52,538 nt of DNA, taken from the IMG/VR virus record IMGVR_UViG_3300030046_000015, positions 1 to 52,538 of that record, one strand, 5' to 3'. Of this stretch, positions 35,911-45,780 are shown piece by piece (position 1 is the stretch's first letter; each line of letters begins with the position of its first letter). The stretch comes from a virus. A program made the translations under genes and the position numbers. The notes beneath the pieces are model-generated. The model was not told the origin of the DNA and did no database searches. It saw nothing but the letters and a program-made list of their open reading frames with translations.

Positions 35911-38072
35911 TAGAATGAAGTTCCTTTGCTGAATGCCGAGCCGCTGGAAAACTGGGAGCCTATGAAGGCGGGTGGTGCAAGGTACTCAACCGCTCCGATG
36001 GCTCCCGGTACTGGCCGGGTCACCATGTAGTAGTCGGTTGACGGGCCGCCTGTCGTGTCTGACGCCAGCAGGGGGCTGCCAGATGTTGGGTAGAAGGAGT
36101 TTCTTGCTACAAGGGGGTTGAACACGTCCAGAGCCGCTTCGCTCACCCACGTCTGCGAGGGCTGATTCAACAGAAGCGGACTGACGCAAATCGTTCCATT
36201 CGTAGTCGATGGACATGTTCCACTCCGCATGCCAAACTCATCATTGTGCGAGACGTTCAGCGTGATGCCCGATGGCCCCGTTCCCGGCCCGTTGGTGAAG
36301 TCGTAGACCGTGGGGACGTTGGTTCCACCGTAGGGGTTGTTCGGATCGACGTAGCCAAGGAACACGTTGTTGGTGGAGTTGATGGTCGATGGGCAGGTGG
36401 AGTCCGCGCCGTTGCAGGCCACGAATATGGCTATCTGCTGAGCCGTGATGAATGTGTTGTTGATCAGGTTCCAGGTCGAGCCCGTTGGGATCACCGAGGC
36501 CATGCCGTTGCCGCCAGCGCGGCAGAAGCCCGTCAGGTACTGGTTGTAGGTTGACGGAGCTCCGGTGATGGACGCGCTCATCCTTGAACAGTTATTGACC
36601 GTGAGGTTGTTCTCGAATAGGGTCGTGTTGACCACCGAGTCGTCCCCGCCCCACTTCCAGTTCGATCCCATGTTGCCAATTGCAACGGAGTTGGTGATCG
36701 TGATGTTCGCGGTCTCGACGTGTGGGCCAATGAAGCCGTCCTTCGTGTTGTAGTCGTCCACGCAATAGTTGCAGGTGAACGAGACCAAGGGCGTGTTCTG
36801 CCCGCTCCAACTATCTCCAAAGCCTGCTGAGTTGGTGTCGTAGCAGACCTGCGCCGGGTAGGTATTGGTGATGGGATACTGCTCGTAGCAGCCATTGAAG
36901 ATTTGCGTCACGTACTGTGCGTTGATGCTTGACCCTGGATAGTCAGGGGTAGAATTGTTGATCCAATGACCGCTCTCTGTGGTGAGACCCACAGCGGCAT
37001 GAGGTGTTTGGAGGGGACCAGTGAACTGTGTTGAAGTAACAGAAGTTATAGAGATCACTTGACCGTTTAGGAACGTTGAGGTTCCAAAGGCGGAGAGGGT
37101 TACGATCATTCCTGGATTCAAGCCATTTGTAGGGTTTGGCGTGCCTGCGGGAGCAATTATAGTTACGTTATTGCTACTGTCTATGGAATATTGTGTGCTG
37201 TTGTTATTAAAGAGGTTGGCATCGTCGAAATTCCATCCAGCAAATGCGTTGAAGCCAGAGAAAACCCTAGTTAAATTGATCGTTCCGCCAATAGGTCCGA
37301 ACAGTCCCGAGGCCGTAAATCCGTGAACATAGACATCCTGAAGGTTGATGTCCGCAGACTGATTGTTGAAGATGAAGCCCGTCACCGCGTAGTCGTCGTA
37401 GGGAGGGCTGTTGGAGCAGCCGCGCGGATAGGCCGGGGAACCCGTCTGGTAGGTGCAGACGCCGTTGTGCGTCGTCAACTCGATGCCCTGGATGTCCACA
37501 TGCTGCGTCGATTGCAGGTTGAACGTGAAGACAAGCCCGAAGCCCCCGAACAACTGTGTCTCATTGGTAGCGCCATAGGGGTAGTTGTTGTTGATTGGCG
37601 TGCATGTGTAGGTCCCGTACGCGCAGCCTCCGAGGATCTTCGTGTGCGCTCCCGAGGTTCCCGCTGGGATTGGGGGGTTGAAGCACCCTGTGTTACCGTT
37701 GCCGGAACCGCACCATTGGTTGGGCGGATTGCCGTTCAACGCGTTGTCGTAGCCCAGCCGGCAGTTGGGATTCGATGGGTTTGTTTGCCCCGCGAGCGCG
37801 TGACATCCACGGATGACTACCGTATCCCCGCCAGCGATGACCCATGCCGGGTTGCTCCCGCTGTTGTCGCTCCATAGGTATCGGATGTCGTTGTAGGCGC
37901 ATGGCTGATCTGTGCCCGTGCCAGGATAATCGGCGTCCGCCTGCCCGTTGCACTGGCCTGCGGTCACCGAGGTCGAGTACCTCGTTCCGCCGCCAGGGCG
38001 GACGAACCAAGTCGTGCCCCACGCGGGGGCCGAGCACATCAGAAGCAGCGTAGATAGGAGTAGGAGTCTCAT
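35910..38072 (-). CDS. secreted-type right-handed beta-helix tail protein
   Basis: The 720-aa protein has a clear Sec signal peptide (MRLLLLSTLLLMCSAPAWG, cleavage likely after AWG), then TTWFVRPGGGTRYSTS. The rest is a Cys-rich, Asn/Gly/Thr-rich parallel beta-helix with repeats like IDIQGIELTTHN and ITITNSVAIGN. It ends in a hydrophobic part (PGAIGAVEYLAPPAFIG). Proteins of this form are usually secreted bacterial enzymes or adhesins. As a tail protein it could bind or degrade a polysaccharide. The signal peptide is unexpected for a virion protein. Confidence 0.65.
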   Translation of the reverse strand: MRLLLLSTLLLMCSAPAWGTTWFVRPGGGTRYSTSVTAGQCNGQADADYPGTGTDQPCAYNDIRYLWSDNSGSNPAWVIAGGDTVVIRGCHALAGQTNPSNPNCRLGYDNALNGNPPNQWCGSGNGNTGCFNPPIPAGTSGAHTKILGGCAYGTYTCTPINNNYPYGATNETQLFGGFGLVFTFNLQSTQHVDIQGIELTTHNGVCTYQTGSPAYPRGCSNSPPYDDYAVTGFIFNNQSADINLQDVYVHGFTASGLFGPIGGTINLTRVFSGFNAFAGWNFDDANLFNNNSTQYSIDSSNNVTIIAPAGTPNPTNGLNPGMIVTLSAFGTSTFLNGQVISITSVTSTQFTGPLQTPHAAVGLTTESGHWINNSTPDYPGSSINAQYVTQIFNGCYEQYPITNTYPAQVCYDTNSAGFGDSWSGQNTPLVSFTCNYCVDDYNTKDGFIGPHVETANITITNSVAIGNMGSNWKWGGDDSVVNTTLFENNLTVNNCSRMSASITGAPSTYNQYLTGFCRAGGNGMASVIPTGSTWNLINNTFITAQQIAIFVACNGADSTCPSTINSTNNVFLGYVDPNNPYGGTNVPTVYDFTNGPGTGPSGITLNVSHNDEFGMRSGTCPSTTNGTICVSPLLLNQPSQTWVSEAALDVFNPLVARNSFYPTSGSPLLASDTTGGPSTDYYMVTRPVPGAIGAVEYLAPPAFIGSQFSSGSAFSKGTSF

Positions 38073-40885
38073 TAGAAGCTCTTTGCCGACATGGATGACA
38101 GCTTCATGCCGGTAGCTGTCGATCCCTGCATCGTGATGCCCATGTCAGTCCCGGTGTTTGCAATGGTCTCGGCAGGGCTTGTGGCCTGTGGGCCTGCAAC
38201 TGTGATGCTTGTGCTGGAAAGTGTAATGGTGTAGTTGCCAGTTCCAGTACCTGTGGCGCTGGTGTATTTTAGGTTCGCGGTTCCGCTCACCACATCGTAG
38301 ATTTGGTAAGCCCCGGTCGTTGCCAATATATTGATGGCGGTGAAGTTGGAGGAGTTAGTCCAGCGCACTCCAATCTGGCACACAGCGGAAGTGGAAGTCC
38401 CAGTGCAAGTGGCTAGATTGAAACGAATCGTTTCGTTTGTCTGGCCGGTGTTGATTAGGTCTTCGTTGCCGGTGGTGTTGGGTACCGAGATGGACACGCC
38501 ACCGCCGGATGCATAAGCGAAGTCTTGTCCACCTGTCAAAGCCCATGTGCAGCCGCTGCCCGCCGTACAGGTAGCAGGAACAGTTCCTGCAAGCAACGTA
38601 CCTGATCCAGCTTCGTTGAATATCGTGTTTACGTAGACTGTCGCACCGCCGGGGTATAGGTTGGTGAAGCAATCGCCGTTCTGGTAGGTCGGGGCGAAGC
38701 CTCCGGCAAGAAGTCGTCCAGCACCCGGTAGGCTGCAATTCGAAGCCGTGAGGCTTGTCGGTACTACGCTCCCACCAAGCACCGCTGCGGCTCCAGTGTT
38801 GATGTCCTCCCAGTTGATTCCACCAAGTTGAATCTGCGGAGCTGCGCCTCCGGTGATTTGAATCAGGTTCGCCGTAACTGTGGTTGCCGTCGTGTTGATG
38901 GTCGCGTTGTGAATAGAAAGAACGCCCGGAGTGACTACGTTGTGCGTGATCCAATTCCAGCCAGAAACGGCAGCCGCTGGATTCACCAGGGTCGGCCCAT
39001 CGATGTCGATTAGTTTGTAATTCGCATTGATATAGTAGCCGAGATAAGGCTGAGAATATGGATTTTGAGAGCCGTTGGACTGGGATGTGTGTTGGTGGAT
39101 ATGCACCGATCCAACATTTCCGTTCCCCGTCGTGAACTTGGCAATCTCTATGTCGTTGCCAAGCACTGTCCCGCTCGTATTGTTGATATGAATATCATCG
39201 GCGAGTTCGGTGCTGCTGTAGACAAGAGGCCCGGCAGCGGCCCCGTCGATCAAGTTGTTATCTGCGAACACATGCTGAATCCATCCAAAGTGAATGGCAG
39301 TTGGATAGCACGTCGAGCAGGTCTCGTTCCCGTCGTCGGGATTCCAAGCTAAGGCGTCGTCTCCAGACACGATGACATTTTCGCTCTCGTAGATATTAGA
39401 GTCAGGGCCGGTGAAGTGAAAGCCATCCGTGTTCTTCTTGAGAACCATCGGAACGATCTGATGTAGATAATTGTGGTTCAGCCAAACGTTCGAATCGTTC
39501 GAGAACATCGCGCTGTACGTGCCTGAGTCATAGATTTCGTCATAGTCCATGACGACGCCATTTACACTGAGCAGTTGGACGCCGAAGATCCAAAGATTCG
39601 ACCCGTTTGTGGTGTGCGCCGTTCCTTGTCCGTTGCCACTGCCTGTCACCGCTTGAAGCGAGTTCGCATTTAGCGTGCAACCCGTGATTCGGATATTGGA
39701 ATCGGTCTGGTTCGAGACTAAATAACCACCCGTTCCGCTCGTAGTAGTCGGGGCGTTCTGATGGGCATTGACGATAACCGGAACGTTCGCCGCCGCCTGC
39801 ATGATGAATCCGTACTGAGGGGACGTACATTCAATCCATGTATTCGATCCAACGACTAAAGATGTGCTCAGAGCAACCCCAGTATCCATCATCAAGTGGA
39901 TGTTCCCCGAAGCGAGGGTGGAATTGATTGGCCCTGCCGAGTCGACGGTTCCGGTTGCTGAACTTCCCGGCACTACTGCAACTCCGGGAGTCACGCCGAT
40001 GATCTTGGATGCATAGACGACATTAGTGCTGAACGATCCAAGCACCTGCGCGGCTGTTGCAATGGACGGCACTCCGGTAGAAGTTGTATTCCAAAGCAAC
40101 CCAGTCCCCAACCCAGACAGCAGCGTGCCGTTGATTCCCTTTACTGTAGTGGCTCCGCCTGTAGAGGTGCTGGTTGCATCGCCAGAGAGTTGCACAAAGG
40201 GAGTCGCTAGGTTGCTATTCGGTATTCCTGTTGGCAGCATGGCCACCGTAAGCGCACAGTAACTCGGTGCCGCTGTAGAGCCTGTGCAGTTGCCGAACAG
40301 TGTGCTCCCGGACGCATTGCTGAGCGTAAATGCCAGGGCTGGTGCCGTAGTCGGATTAGCCCCCAAGGCCGCCGTAAACAGCGGCGAAAGATTGGCCACG
40401 GTAAAGCTAGTCAATCCAATGCTTAAAGGCGTCTCCGCGCCGCCATTCAGTGATTGAAGAAAGCTGTGCGTGGTGGCGTCTGCTCGAATGTAGTCGACGC
40501 CCGCGGTGGGTGCTCCTGACGTGACGGATTCACCAAACGCAGCGCATCCAGTGGTGTGCGAACAGGATGTAGGTGGTGTGGTTCCCAGAGCTAGGCCACC
40601 CGTGGCTGCTAGGGACGTGAATATGCCAGAGTTAGGCGTGCCGGTGCCGATCGCGCCGGGTGATGCCCAGTTTACCGTGCCGCTACCGAGTTGAACCCAC
40701 GCGCCGTTGATGCACTGAAACGTTCCAACATTGACCGTAACGACGAGCCAATTTGGCTGCGTGCACGCGCCGGTAGGCGTGTAGTTTTGATACTGCACAG
40801 GCTGCAGGTTGGTCTGCGCAGAAACGACGGCTGGAGCTGCCGCAAAGAGCAGCCCCAGCAAGAAGAGAAGCTTTCTCATAGTCAT
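38072..40885 (-). CDS. tailspike-like protein with polygalacturonase-like beta-helix and signal peptide
   Basis: Start taken at ATG 40885 with AAGG eight bases upstream (GTG 40894 and ATG 40879 are alternatives). The signal peptide is MTMRKLLFLLGLLFAAAPAV, then VSA|QTN. After a fibre module (WASPGAIGTGTPNSGIFTSL, 20 residues) a right-handed beta-helix follows: VVGSNTWIECTSPQYGF, NTDGFHF, and VIVSGDDALAWNPDD. NTDG and GDDA match the GH28 (polygalacturonase) active-site motifs. The C-terminus (about 200 residues) is a beta-sandwich-like stretch. It is likely to be a depolymerase spike for a host polysaccharide. Confidence 0.7.
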   Translation of the reverse strand: MTMRKLLFLLGLLFAAAPAVVSAQTNLQPVQYQNYTPTGACTQPNWLVVTVNVGTFQCINGAWVQLGSGTVNWASPGAIGTGTPNSGIFTSLAATGGLALGTTPPTSCSHTTGCAAFGESVTSGAPTAGVDYIRADATTHSFLQSLNGGAETPLSIGLTSFTVANLSPLFTAALGANPTTAPALAFTLSNASGSTLFGNCTGSTAAPSYCALTVAMLPTGIPNSNLATPFVQLSGDATSTSTGGATTVKGINGTLLSGLGTGLLWNTTSTGVPSIATAAQVLGSFSTNVVYASKIIGVTPGVAVVPGSSATGTVDSAGPINSTLASGNIHLMMDTGVALSTSLVVGSNTWIECTSPQYGFIMQAAANVPVIVNAHQNAPTTTSGTGGYLVSNQTDSNIRITGCTLNANSLQAVTGSGNGQGTAHTTNGSNLWIFGVQLLSVNGVVMDYDEIYDSGTYSAMFSNDSNVWLNHNYLHQIVPMVLKKNTDGFHFTGPDSNIYESENVIVSGDDALAWNPDDGNETCSTCYPTAIHFGWIQHVFADNNLIDGAAAGPLVYSSTELADDIHINNTSGTVLGNDIEIAKFTTGNGNVGSVHIHQHTSQSNGSQNPYSQPYLGYYINANYKLIDIDGPTLVNPAAAVSGWNWITHNVVTPGVLSIHNATINTTATTVTANLIQITGGAAPQIQLGGINWEDINTGAAAVLGGSVVPTSLTASNCSLPGAGRLLAGGFAPTYQNGDCFTNLYPGGATVYVNTIFNEAGSGTLLAGTVPATCTAGSGCTWALTGGQDFAYASGGGVSISVPNTTGNEDLINTGQTNETIRFNLATCTGTSTSAVCQIGVRWTNSSNFTAINILATTGAYQIYDVVSGTANLKYTSATGTGTGNYTITLSSTSITVAGPQATSPAETIANTGTDMGITMQGSTATGMKLSSMSAKSF

Positions 40886-40895
40886 CGGTTTCACC

Positions 40896-43800
40896 TTAAG
40901 GTTGGCACTGGTAGTTAATGGTTACTGTGGTGCCCAGGATTGTGGCGGTGTTGGTGAAGCTGACGCCTGTTGCCGTTGCGACTGAGTTCCCGATGCCTAG
41001 ACTAGCCCCGCCGTTCTGCGTAGCGGTGCAAGCGTACGCCGTAGTAGTCGTGGGCCACACCAACGTCAAGAACGTACCAGTCGCAAACGTGCCACCCGCG
41101 ACAGAGTAAGTTCCTCGCAGATTCGTGCACGTCGCCGTCAGGCAGGTGATCGTTCCCGTTCCACTGCCGCCTCCGGCGGAGGTGATCGGATTGGAGATGG
41201 CGGTGTATGGGTGCGCTATGTTCGCGTTCGGTAGAAGTCCGGTGACTCCTCCAGCCGAGCCGCTGGCCAAATTGACGGTGGAGAAGTTCATGAGGGACGT
41301 GAATTCCGACCCGCCGTTTAGAGTCAGCTTGAACAAGTGAGAGGAGTCTGCGCGGATAGTGTCCACACCAGCCGCTGCGGTAACGGGCGTTCCTGCTTCC
41401 GCAAAGGCGCCACAACCAGATACTCCAGCGCCACAGGTCGGAGGTGATGAACCGAGCGCAAGGCTCGTTGCCGTCAAAGTGGTGAACGCTCCGCTATTCG
41501 GCGTCGTGGATCCGATTGCACCCGGGGTCGCCCATGGAATACTTACGCTCGGACAATCTGTTCCATTCTGCAGGCATGGAAGGATGCCACCGATGGTCGT
41601 TCCCGCAGCGAAGGAACTCGCCGCGCTTGTGGCAGTCACCTCCTTGGCTATCACCGTTCCAGTGGGGCCGTTGTTTCCGAACGTGTAGCTGTTCGCCGAG
41701 TAGGTGTAGAGGATGCCGCCGTTGGAGCCCAGCTCGTCGAAGATAAAGTACGGGAGCGGGGTTCCGCCGTTAGGATTCGCGTCGACAACGCACAGCACGC
41801 ACCCGTTGTTGCCTGGCGTGAAGTACGAATGGATGAATTGGGAGTATGAGCCGTCGATGTCATACGCAGTGTTGGCGACCCCATTTCCCGGATTGTTTTG
41901 CACGCGCATCCCATACAGGACGTCGACCGGCCCGATGTCATTCAGCGTAATACCGACGCTGGGAAAGCTGAAGTCGATCCCCGTATACTGCGCCATTCGT
42001 ATCGTCGCACCCTGGGCCTCGTACTCAGACGAGGAGGAACCAACGACCGAGTCAGCCACGTTCCAAGTCGCGTGGTTGGTGCAAAGGTTAGCGTCGCCCT
42101 GCGTGCCGTTGTTGGTGCCGCAGATCATTGCAGCCCCGTACATCTTGATCTGGGGCAGTGGCGACGTGATGGTGGCTCCGGTGCCCGTCTCGGTCGCTCC
42201 GGACTGTGTCCACGTGAGGACGATGTTGTAGAGGTTTAGCGTGTTCGAAGCGACGGTGAAAGTCCCGTTCAGGTCGGACGGTGTCGCCCCGCTGACGACG
42301 ATGGTCGAACCGGCGGGCCAGAAGTAGGGGGGAAAGTTGGTGTTCGGAGCCGTGGCCGTCACCACGCCCGTGCCGCTGTTGCGTGAGAGCGACAGGTTGG
42401 GCAGGAGGTTCGCGCTTGGCTTGACGACGTTTCCGTTGCCCGCGCAGCTTCCCTTTACGCAATGCCCGAAGATTACATGGGTGGAGTCGATGGCGCCAGC
42501 GATGAAATCGACCGTGGCCACTGTTGAACCGTTCGGGCCTAGAACCTGCCCGCCCGGGCCGCCCTGCCCGATAAAGTCTCCCGTGTGGAATGGATACTGC
42601 GATTCAAGCACGATGGTCTGAGTTCCGCCGCCGAGTGTCCCGACGCTGGTGACAGTGTCCTCTTCCTCCTTCGTTCCGACTTGGAAGATATCTGAGCCCG
42701 TCGCGAAGCCTGCTACGTTCGTTCCACCGAGGACGTTGATCGTGCAGTTCTGCGCGCCGTACACGCCGAAGTTTCCTTGGAGCGAACTCGTGCAGCTCGC
42801 GATGGTTCCATAGGCCGTCGAGGGCGTTACGGTACCCGAACTTAGGGTGTACTCATTGGCTCCGTCCACGTTGGGCGTGTAGACGCTTACCGTATATGGC
42901 CCCGAGACCCCGGTGGTCTGATTGACCATAAACAGCCCAACCGGAAACTGGTTGGAATTAGCGGGCATTTCACTCCAGTCGCCCGCCTGCGATGGCCCGG
43001 TAACCACGAGCAGCGTAGTACTATTGGCCCCCGAGGTGGCAGATACCACGGGACCGAATAGTTCGCCCACTTGCTTGATGTGGACGCACTTCCAGCAGCC
43101 GCCCTCGTCATTAGCGTTCACCAAGTTTATGACCGCGGACATGTAGTCGTAGCTGCAGTGGGTGTCGCCCTCGGAGGTGTGCGCGAAGAGACAGCCCTCA
43201 TACTGACTGATGCCAGCAGTTGCGGACTCGAATGAACCCGGGTGAACCGAAAACACCGACCAGTCGCTGTTGCCGTTGAAACTCTGACCGCTATTGTGAC
43301 CGGGGCTGAAGCTGTCGAACGCCGTCTGATCGAATTGGAAGCTGTTGCTCGGCGTCGTGTTGGTTTCGGTGAATCCGTAGGACGTGCCAGTTGACTGCGT
43401 GACGAACTGATTGCTGGTTCCGGCGTTGTTCACGCAAGTTCCGATAGCGCAGCCCGAGCCTCCCCCACCGATGGTGAAGGTGCTTCCCGTCTGCGTTACC
43501 CCGGCTCCAACGATGGAGATTGAAGGGCCGGTAACGGTCGTGACAGGGCCGATGACGGACGTTATTCCTGCGGTCGCTGGACATACCGCGTTCGCCGCCG
43601 TGCAGATTAGCGATCCGTTTACCTCGCTACCCGTAGCCGCGAGAATCGGCGCTCCAAACGTGAAGTAGCCTGGATTTGTAACGTTGTAGTCGAGCAGGGA
43701 ATTGCCCACAGTCGTGGATGACGTTGCAATCGGAAAGAATCCCGTGGTGAGGCCGGAGAGTCCACCGCCCGTGCAGCCAACGTTAGTTACCACCGCAGGA

Positions 43801-45413
43801 GAGCCTGCGGGATAGCAGAGCGGGCTGGTGCTGGGGGTTAGGTAGTTGAGTTCTAGGCCGGTAGGTACAATCGTGGTGATTGTAGATCCGGCGTTCTGAA
43901 AAGTAACGGAGCCGCCGGGCGCACCACTAACCGCTGCGGTGTTGAATGTGATCGTATTGGTCAGAAATGTTTCGCAAGCAAAAGGATTCCCCCCGCCGAC
44001 TTGAGCCTGCGATGAACAGATACTACCAGTTGGGAAAGAGCTTTCGGATTCGTCGTCAAGTGGACCCATGTAAATCCCATTTACCACATCCGTCCACGCG
44101 CTATTTGTCGCCAAGCTTCCCTCTATCCTGAACGGGACTCCTGCGGCACCTTGCACTCCTAACATCGGAGAAAGTTCTCCGCCTGATCCAAAGTTCTCTT
44201 CGTAAACATAGAGAGATGGTTGATTAGTATTGTCTTGGGGACCCACGGTCAGGGGTAGGGATATGGTCACATCGCCTGGGTTGGTGATTCCGTTGTCGAT
44301 GGGCGAGTCACCGAGCGTAGAAGATGTTACAGCATAGGGGAGAAATCCCGCCGTCAAAGAGAATCCGCCACCCGCCGCAACCCAGTTCCCCTCATCGTTA
44401 CAGAACAGCCCACTGGGCGTTCCTACGGGCGTGCAGGTGACGAACTGCGACGTAGCGCTCGACTTGCTATTAACGAAGTTTCCTCCACCCGGCTGGAACG
44501 CGATTCCATTCGGAGCGTATATCCCCCCCTCTGCTGCGAGCAGGTCGGGCATGTAAACCGTGCCGCCGAATGACGTCTGGAATGTTACGCCCGGATTGAT
44601 TCCATTGAACAAGCCACCTTGACCCGACGAGGCCACCTGAAAATTCTGCTGGGTCGTGGGACTAGATGCCTGTGTGTAGACGGCTCCGATAATATTGGTG
44701 TTGATCGGATGAGACACAGCCGCGTATGCGTTACCTCCGCGACGAAGGCTTAGCTGATTCAATACAAGCGACGTGGGGGTTGTCGAATCCCAGCATATAA
44801 ACTCCACCGCTCCGTTCGTCCATCCACATCCCGTAGACGGCCATCCTGCGGTGGACGCTACTGGAATGACAAGGGATGTCGAGGTGATTGAGGCAGTCGT
44901 AGTAAGAGCTGCGCCGACGCTGAATCCGGGGTTATTCTGGTCGAGATTAGCGCAGGTTGGGCCAGCGCAGAAGGGAGGTATGGCGCATCCGGCACTACCC
45001 AGGGGGCAATTGACCCCGTTGATGAGAGAGAAGGGGTTCGCCAGAGTCTCTAGTACATTGATTCCCGAAGGGTTGGTGACGTTGATCGCCCCATTGCCGC
45101 TCGAGTTGGCGAAGTTCACGGGTGACGACAGCGGGCCTGAGCCATTGACGCTAATGGCCGTTCCAGCGCCAGCCGTATTCACCCATCCGGCGGAAGAGCA
45201 CACGAATAACGTGTTGCTTACAGTGTTGGTGTACGGTTGCCCATAGTTGACCGAGGTGCACGTCCACAATGGCGACACCGGATCCACCGTGCCTGTGATT
45301 GCCGGCCACCGAATTTGCGACGCGGGGTTTATCACAGTCTGCGCGGAGACGGCGAAAGCGGCGCAAAAGAAGAGCAGAAAGCAAAGCAGCGCACGCTTAG
45401 ATGTACTTGACAT
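40896..45413 (-). CDS. large tail fibre/adhesin with signal peptide, about 1505 aa
   Basis: ATG at 45413 is chosen for GGAG about nine bases upstream (ATG at 45419 is an alternative). The N-terminus MSSTSKRALLCFLLFFCAAF, then AVSA|QTV is a strong signal peptide. The body is long, Gly/Ser/Thr/Asn-rich and beta-structured. Two copies of a module share GFLPYAVTSSTLGDSPID / GFFPIATSSTTVGNSLLD and TNPG. Near the C-terminus it has WATPGAIGSTTPNSGAFTTL, the same module as the neighbouring spike. It is probably the main receptor-binding fibre. Confidence 0.65.
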   Translation of the reverse strand: MSSTSKRALLCFLLFFCAAFAVSAQTVINPASQIRWPAITGTVDPVSPLWTCTSVNYGQPYTNTVSNTLFVCSSAGWVNTAGAGTAISVNGSGPLSSPVNFANSSGNGAINVTNPSGINVLETLANPFSLINGVNCPLGSAGCAIPPFCAGPTCANLDQNNPGFSVGAALTTTASITSTSLVIPVASTAGWPSTGCGWTNGAVEFICWDSTTPTSLVLNQLSLRRGGNAYAAVSHPINTNIIGAVYTQASSPTTQQNFQVASSGQGGLFNGINPGVTFQTSFGGTVYMPDLLAAEGGIYAPNGIAFQPGGGNFVNSKSSATSQFVTCTPVGTPSGLFCNDEGNWVAAGGGFSLTAGFLPYAVTSSTLGDSPIDNGITNPGDVTISLPLTVGPQDNTNQPSLYVYEENFGSGGELSPMLGVQGAAGVPFRIEGSLATNSAWTDVVNGIYMGPLDDESESSFPTGSICSSQAQVGGGNPFACETFLTNTITFNTAAVSGAPGGSVTFQNAGSTITTIVPTGLELNYLTPSTSPLCYPAGSPAVVTNVGCTGGGLSGLTTGFFPIATSSTTVGNSLLDYNVTNPGYFTFGAPILAATGSEVNGSLICTAANAVCPATAGITSVIGPVTTVTGPSISIVGAGVTQTGSTFTIGGGGSGCAIGTCVNNAGTSNQFVTQSTGTSYGFTETNTTPSNSFQFDQTAFDSFSPGHNSGQSFNGNSDWSVFSVHPGSFESATAGISQYEGCLFAHTSEGDTHCSYDYMSAVINLVNANDEGGCWKCVHIKQVGELFGPVVSATSGANSTTLLVVTGPSQAGDWSEMPANSNQFPVGLFMVNQTTGVSGPYTVSVYTPNVDGANEYTLSSGTVTPSTAYGTIASCTSSLQGNFGVYGAQNCTINVLGGTNVAGFATGSDIFQVGTKEEEDTVTSVGTLGGGTQTIVLESQYPFHTGDFIGQGGPGGQVLGPNGSTVATVDFIAGAIDSTHVIFGHCVKGSCAGNGNVVKPSANLLPNLSLSRNSGTGVVTATAPNTNFPPYFWPAGSTIVVSGATPSDLNGTFTVASNTLNLYNIVLTWTQSGATETGTGATITSPLPQIKMYGAAMICGTNNGTQGDANLCTNHATWNVADSVVGSSSSEYEAQGATIRMAQYTGIDFSFPSVGITLNDIGPVDVLYGMRVQNNPGNGVANTAYDIDGSYSQFIHSYFTPGNNGCVLCVVDANPNGGTPLPYFIFDELGSNGGILYTYSANSYTFGNNGPTGTVIAKEVTATSAASSFAAGTTIGGILPCLQNGTDCPSVSIPWATPGAIGSTTPNSGAFTTLTATSLALGSSPPTCGAGVSGCGAFAEAGTPVTAAAGVDTIRADSSHLFKLTLNGGSEFTSLMNFSTVNLASGSAGGVTGLLPNANIAHPYTAISNPITSAGGGSGTGTITCLTATCTNLRGTYSVAGGTFATGTFLTLVWPTTTTAYACTATQNGGASLGIGNSVATATGVSFTNTATILGTTVTINYQCQP

Positions 45414-45777
45414 AAACATTGTCTCCAGTAGCAGTTGCATTGTTGGTCATCGTGATAACGGCTCCGGAGAGCGTAAAATCAATACCGTCGCGTTGTAGGA
45501 TGCCGTTCCAGTAGAATCCGAATATGAAGTTAGGCACCTGGCTGCATGTGTAAGAGTTTCCAGGTATGACCCCCACGGGGGTCTCCGTGACGGCGTTGGC
45601 GGCAATCTGTTCGCCCAGATTCGTGATGATGAAGTCGGCCAAGGCGGGCATCGGTATGATGCCGCCAAGCATCAGATCCAGCAGGTTCCAATTGTAGTTT
45701 GTAGGAACCTGCCAGTTCGGCTGGTTGTACGCCGGAATTTGCAGTCCTATATTCGGAGTCGTCGTCTCACTGGCCAT
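45397..45777 (-). CDS. small tail-associated protein, 126 aa
   Basis: The protein begins MASETTTPNIGLQIPAYNQP, then NWQVPTNYNWNLLDLML. The pattern NIGL..P......W...N.N...LD is common in phage tail-fibre-adjacent structural proteins. The C-terminus is beta-rich (DFTLSGAVITMTNNATATGD). It probably attaches to or trims the fibres. Stop and start nearly touch its neighbours. Confidence 0.6.
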   Translation of the reverse strand: MASETTTPNIGLQIPAYNQPNWQVPTNYNWNLLDLMLGGIIPMPALADFIITNLGEQIAANAVTETPVGVIPGNSYTCSQVPNFIFGFYWNGILQRDGIDFTLSGAVITMTNNATATGDNVYVKYI

Positions 45778-45780
45778 GAT

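Noticed and set aside
37155-37165. ATTATA (TATAAT on the minus strand) in the beta-helix gene
   Set aside because: It is internal to a coding region and not near the start of another gene.
37323-37877. 184-aa plus-strand frame opposite the beta-helix gene
   Set aside because: Arg/Val-rich shadow frame within a clear minus-strand gene; no ribosome site.
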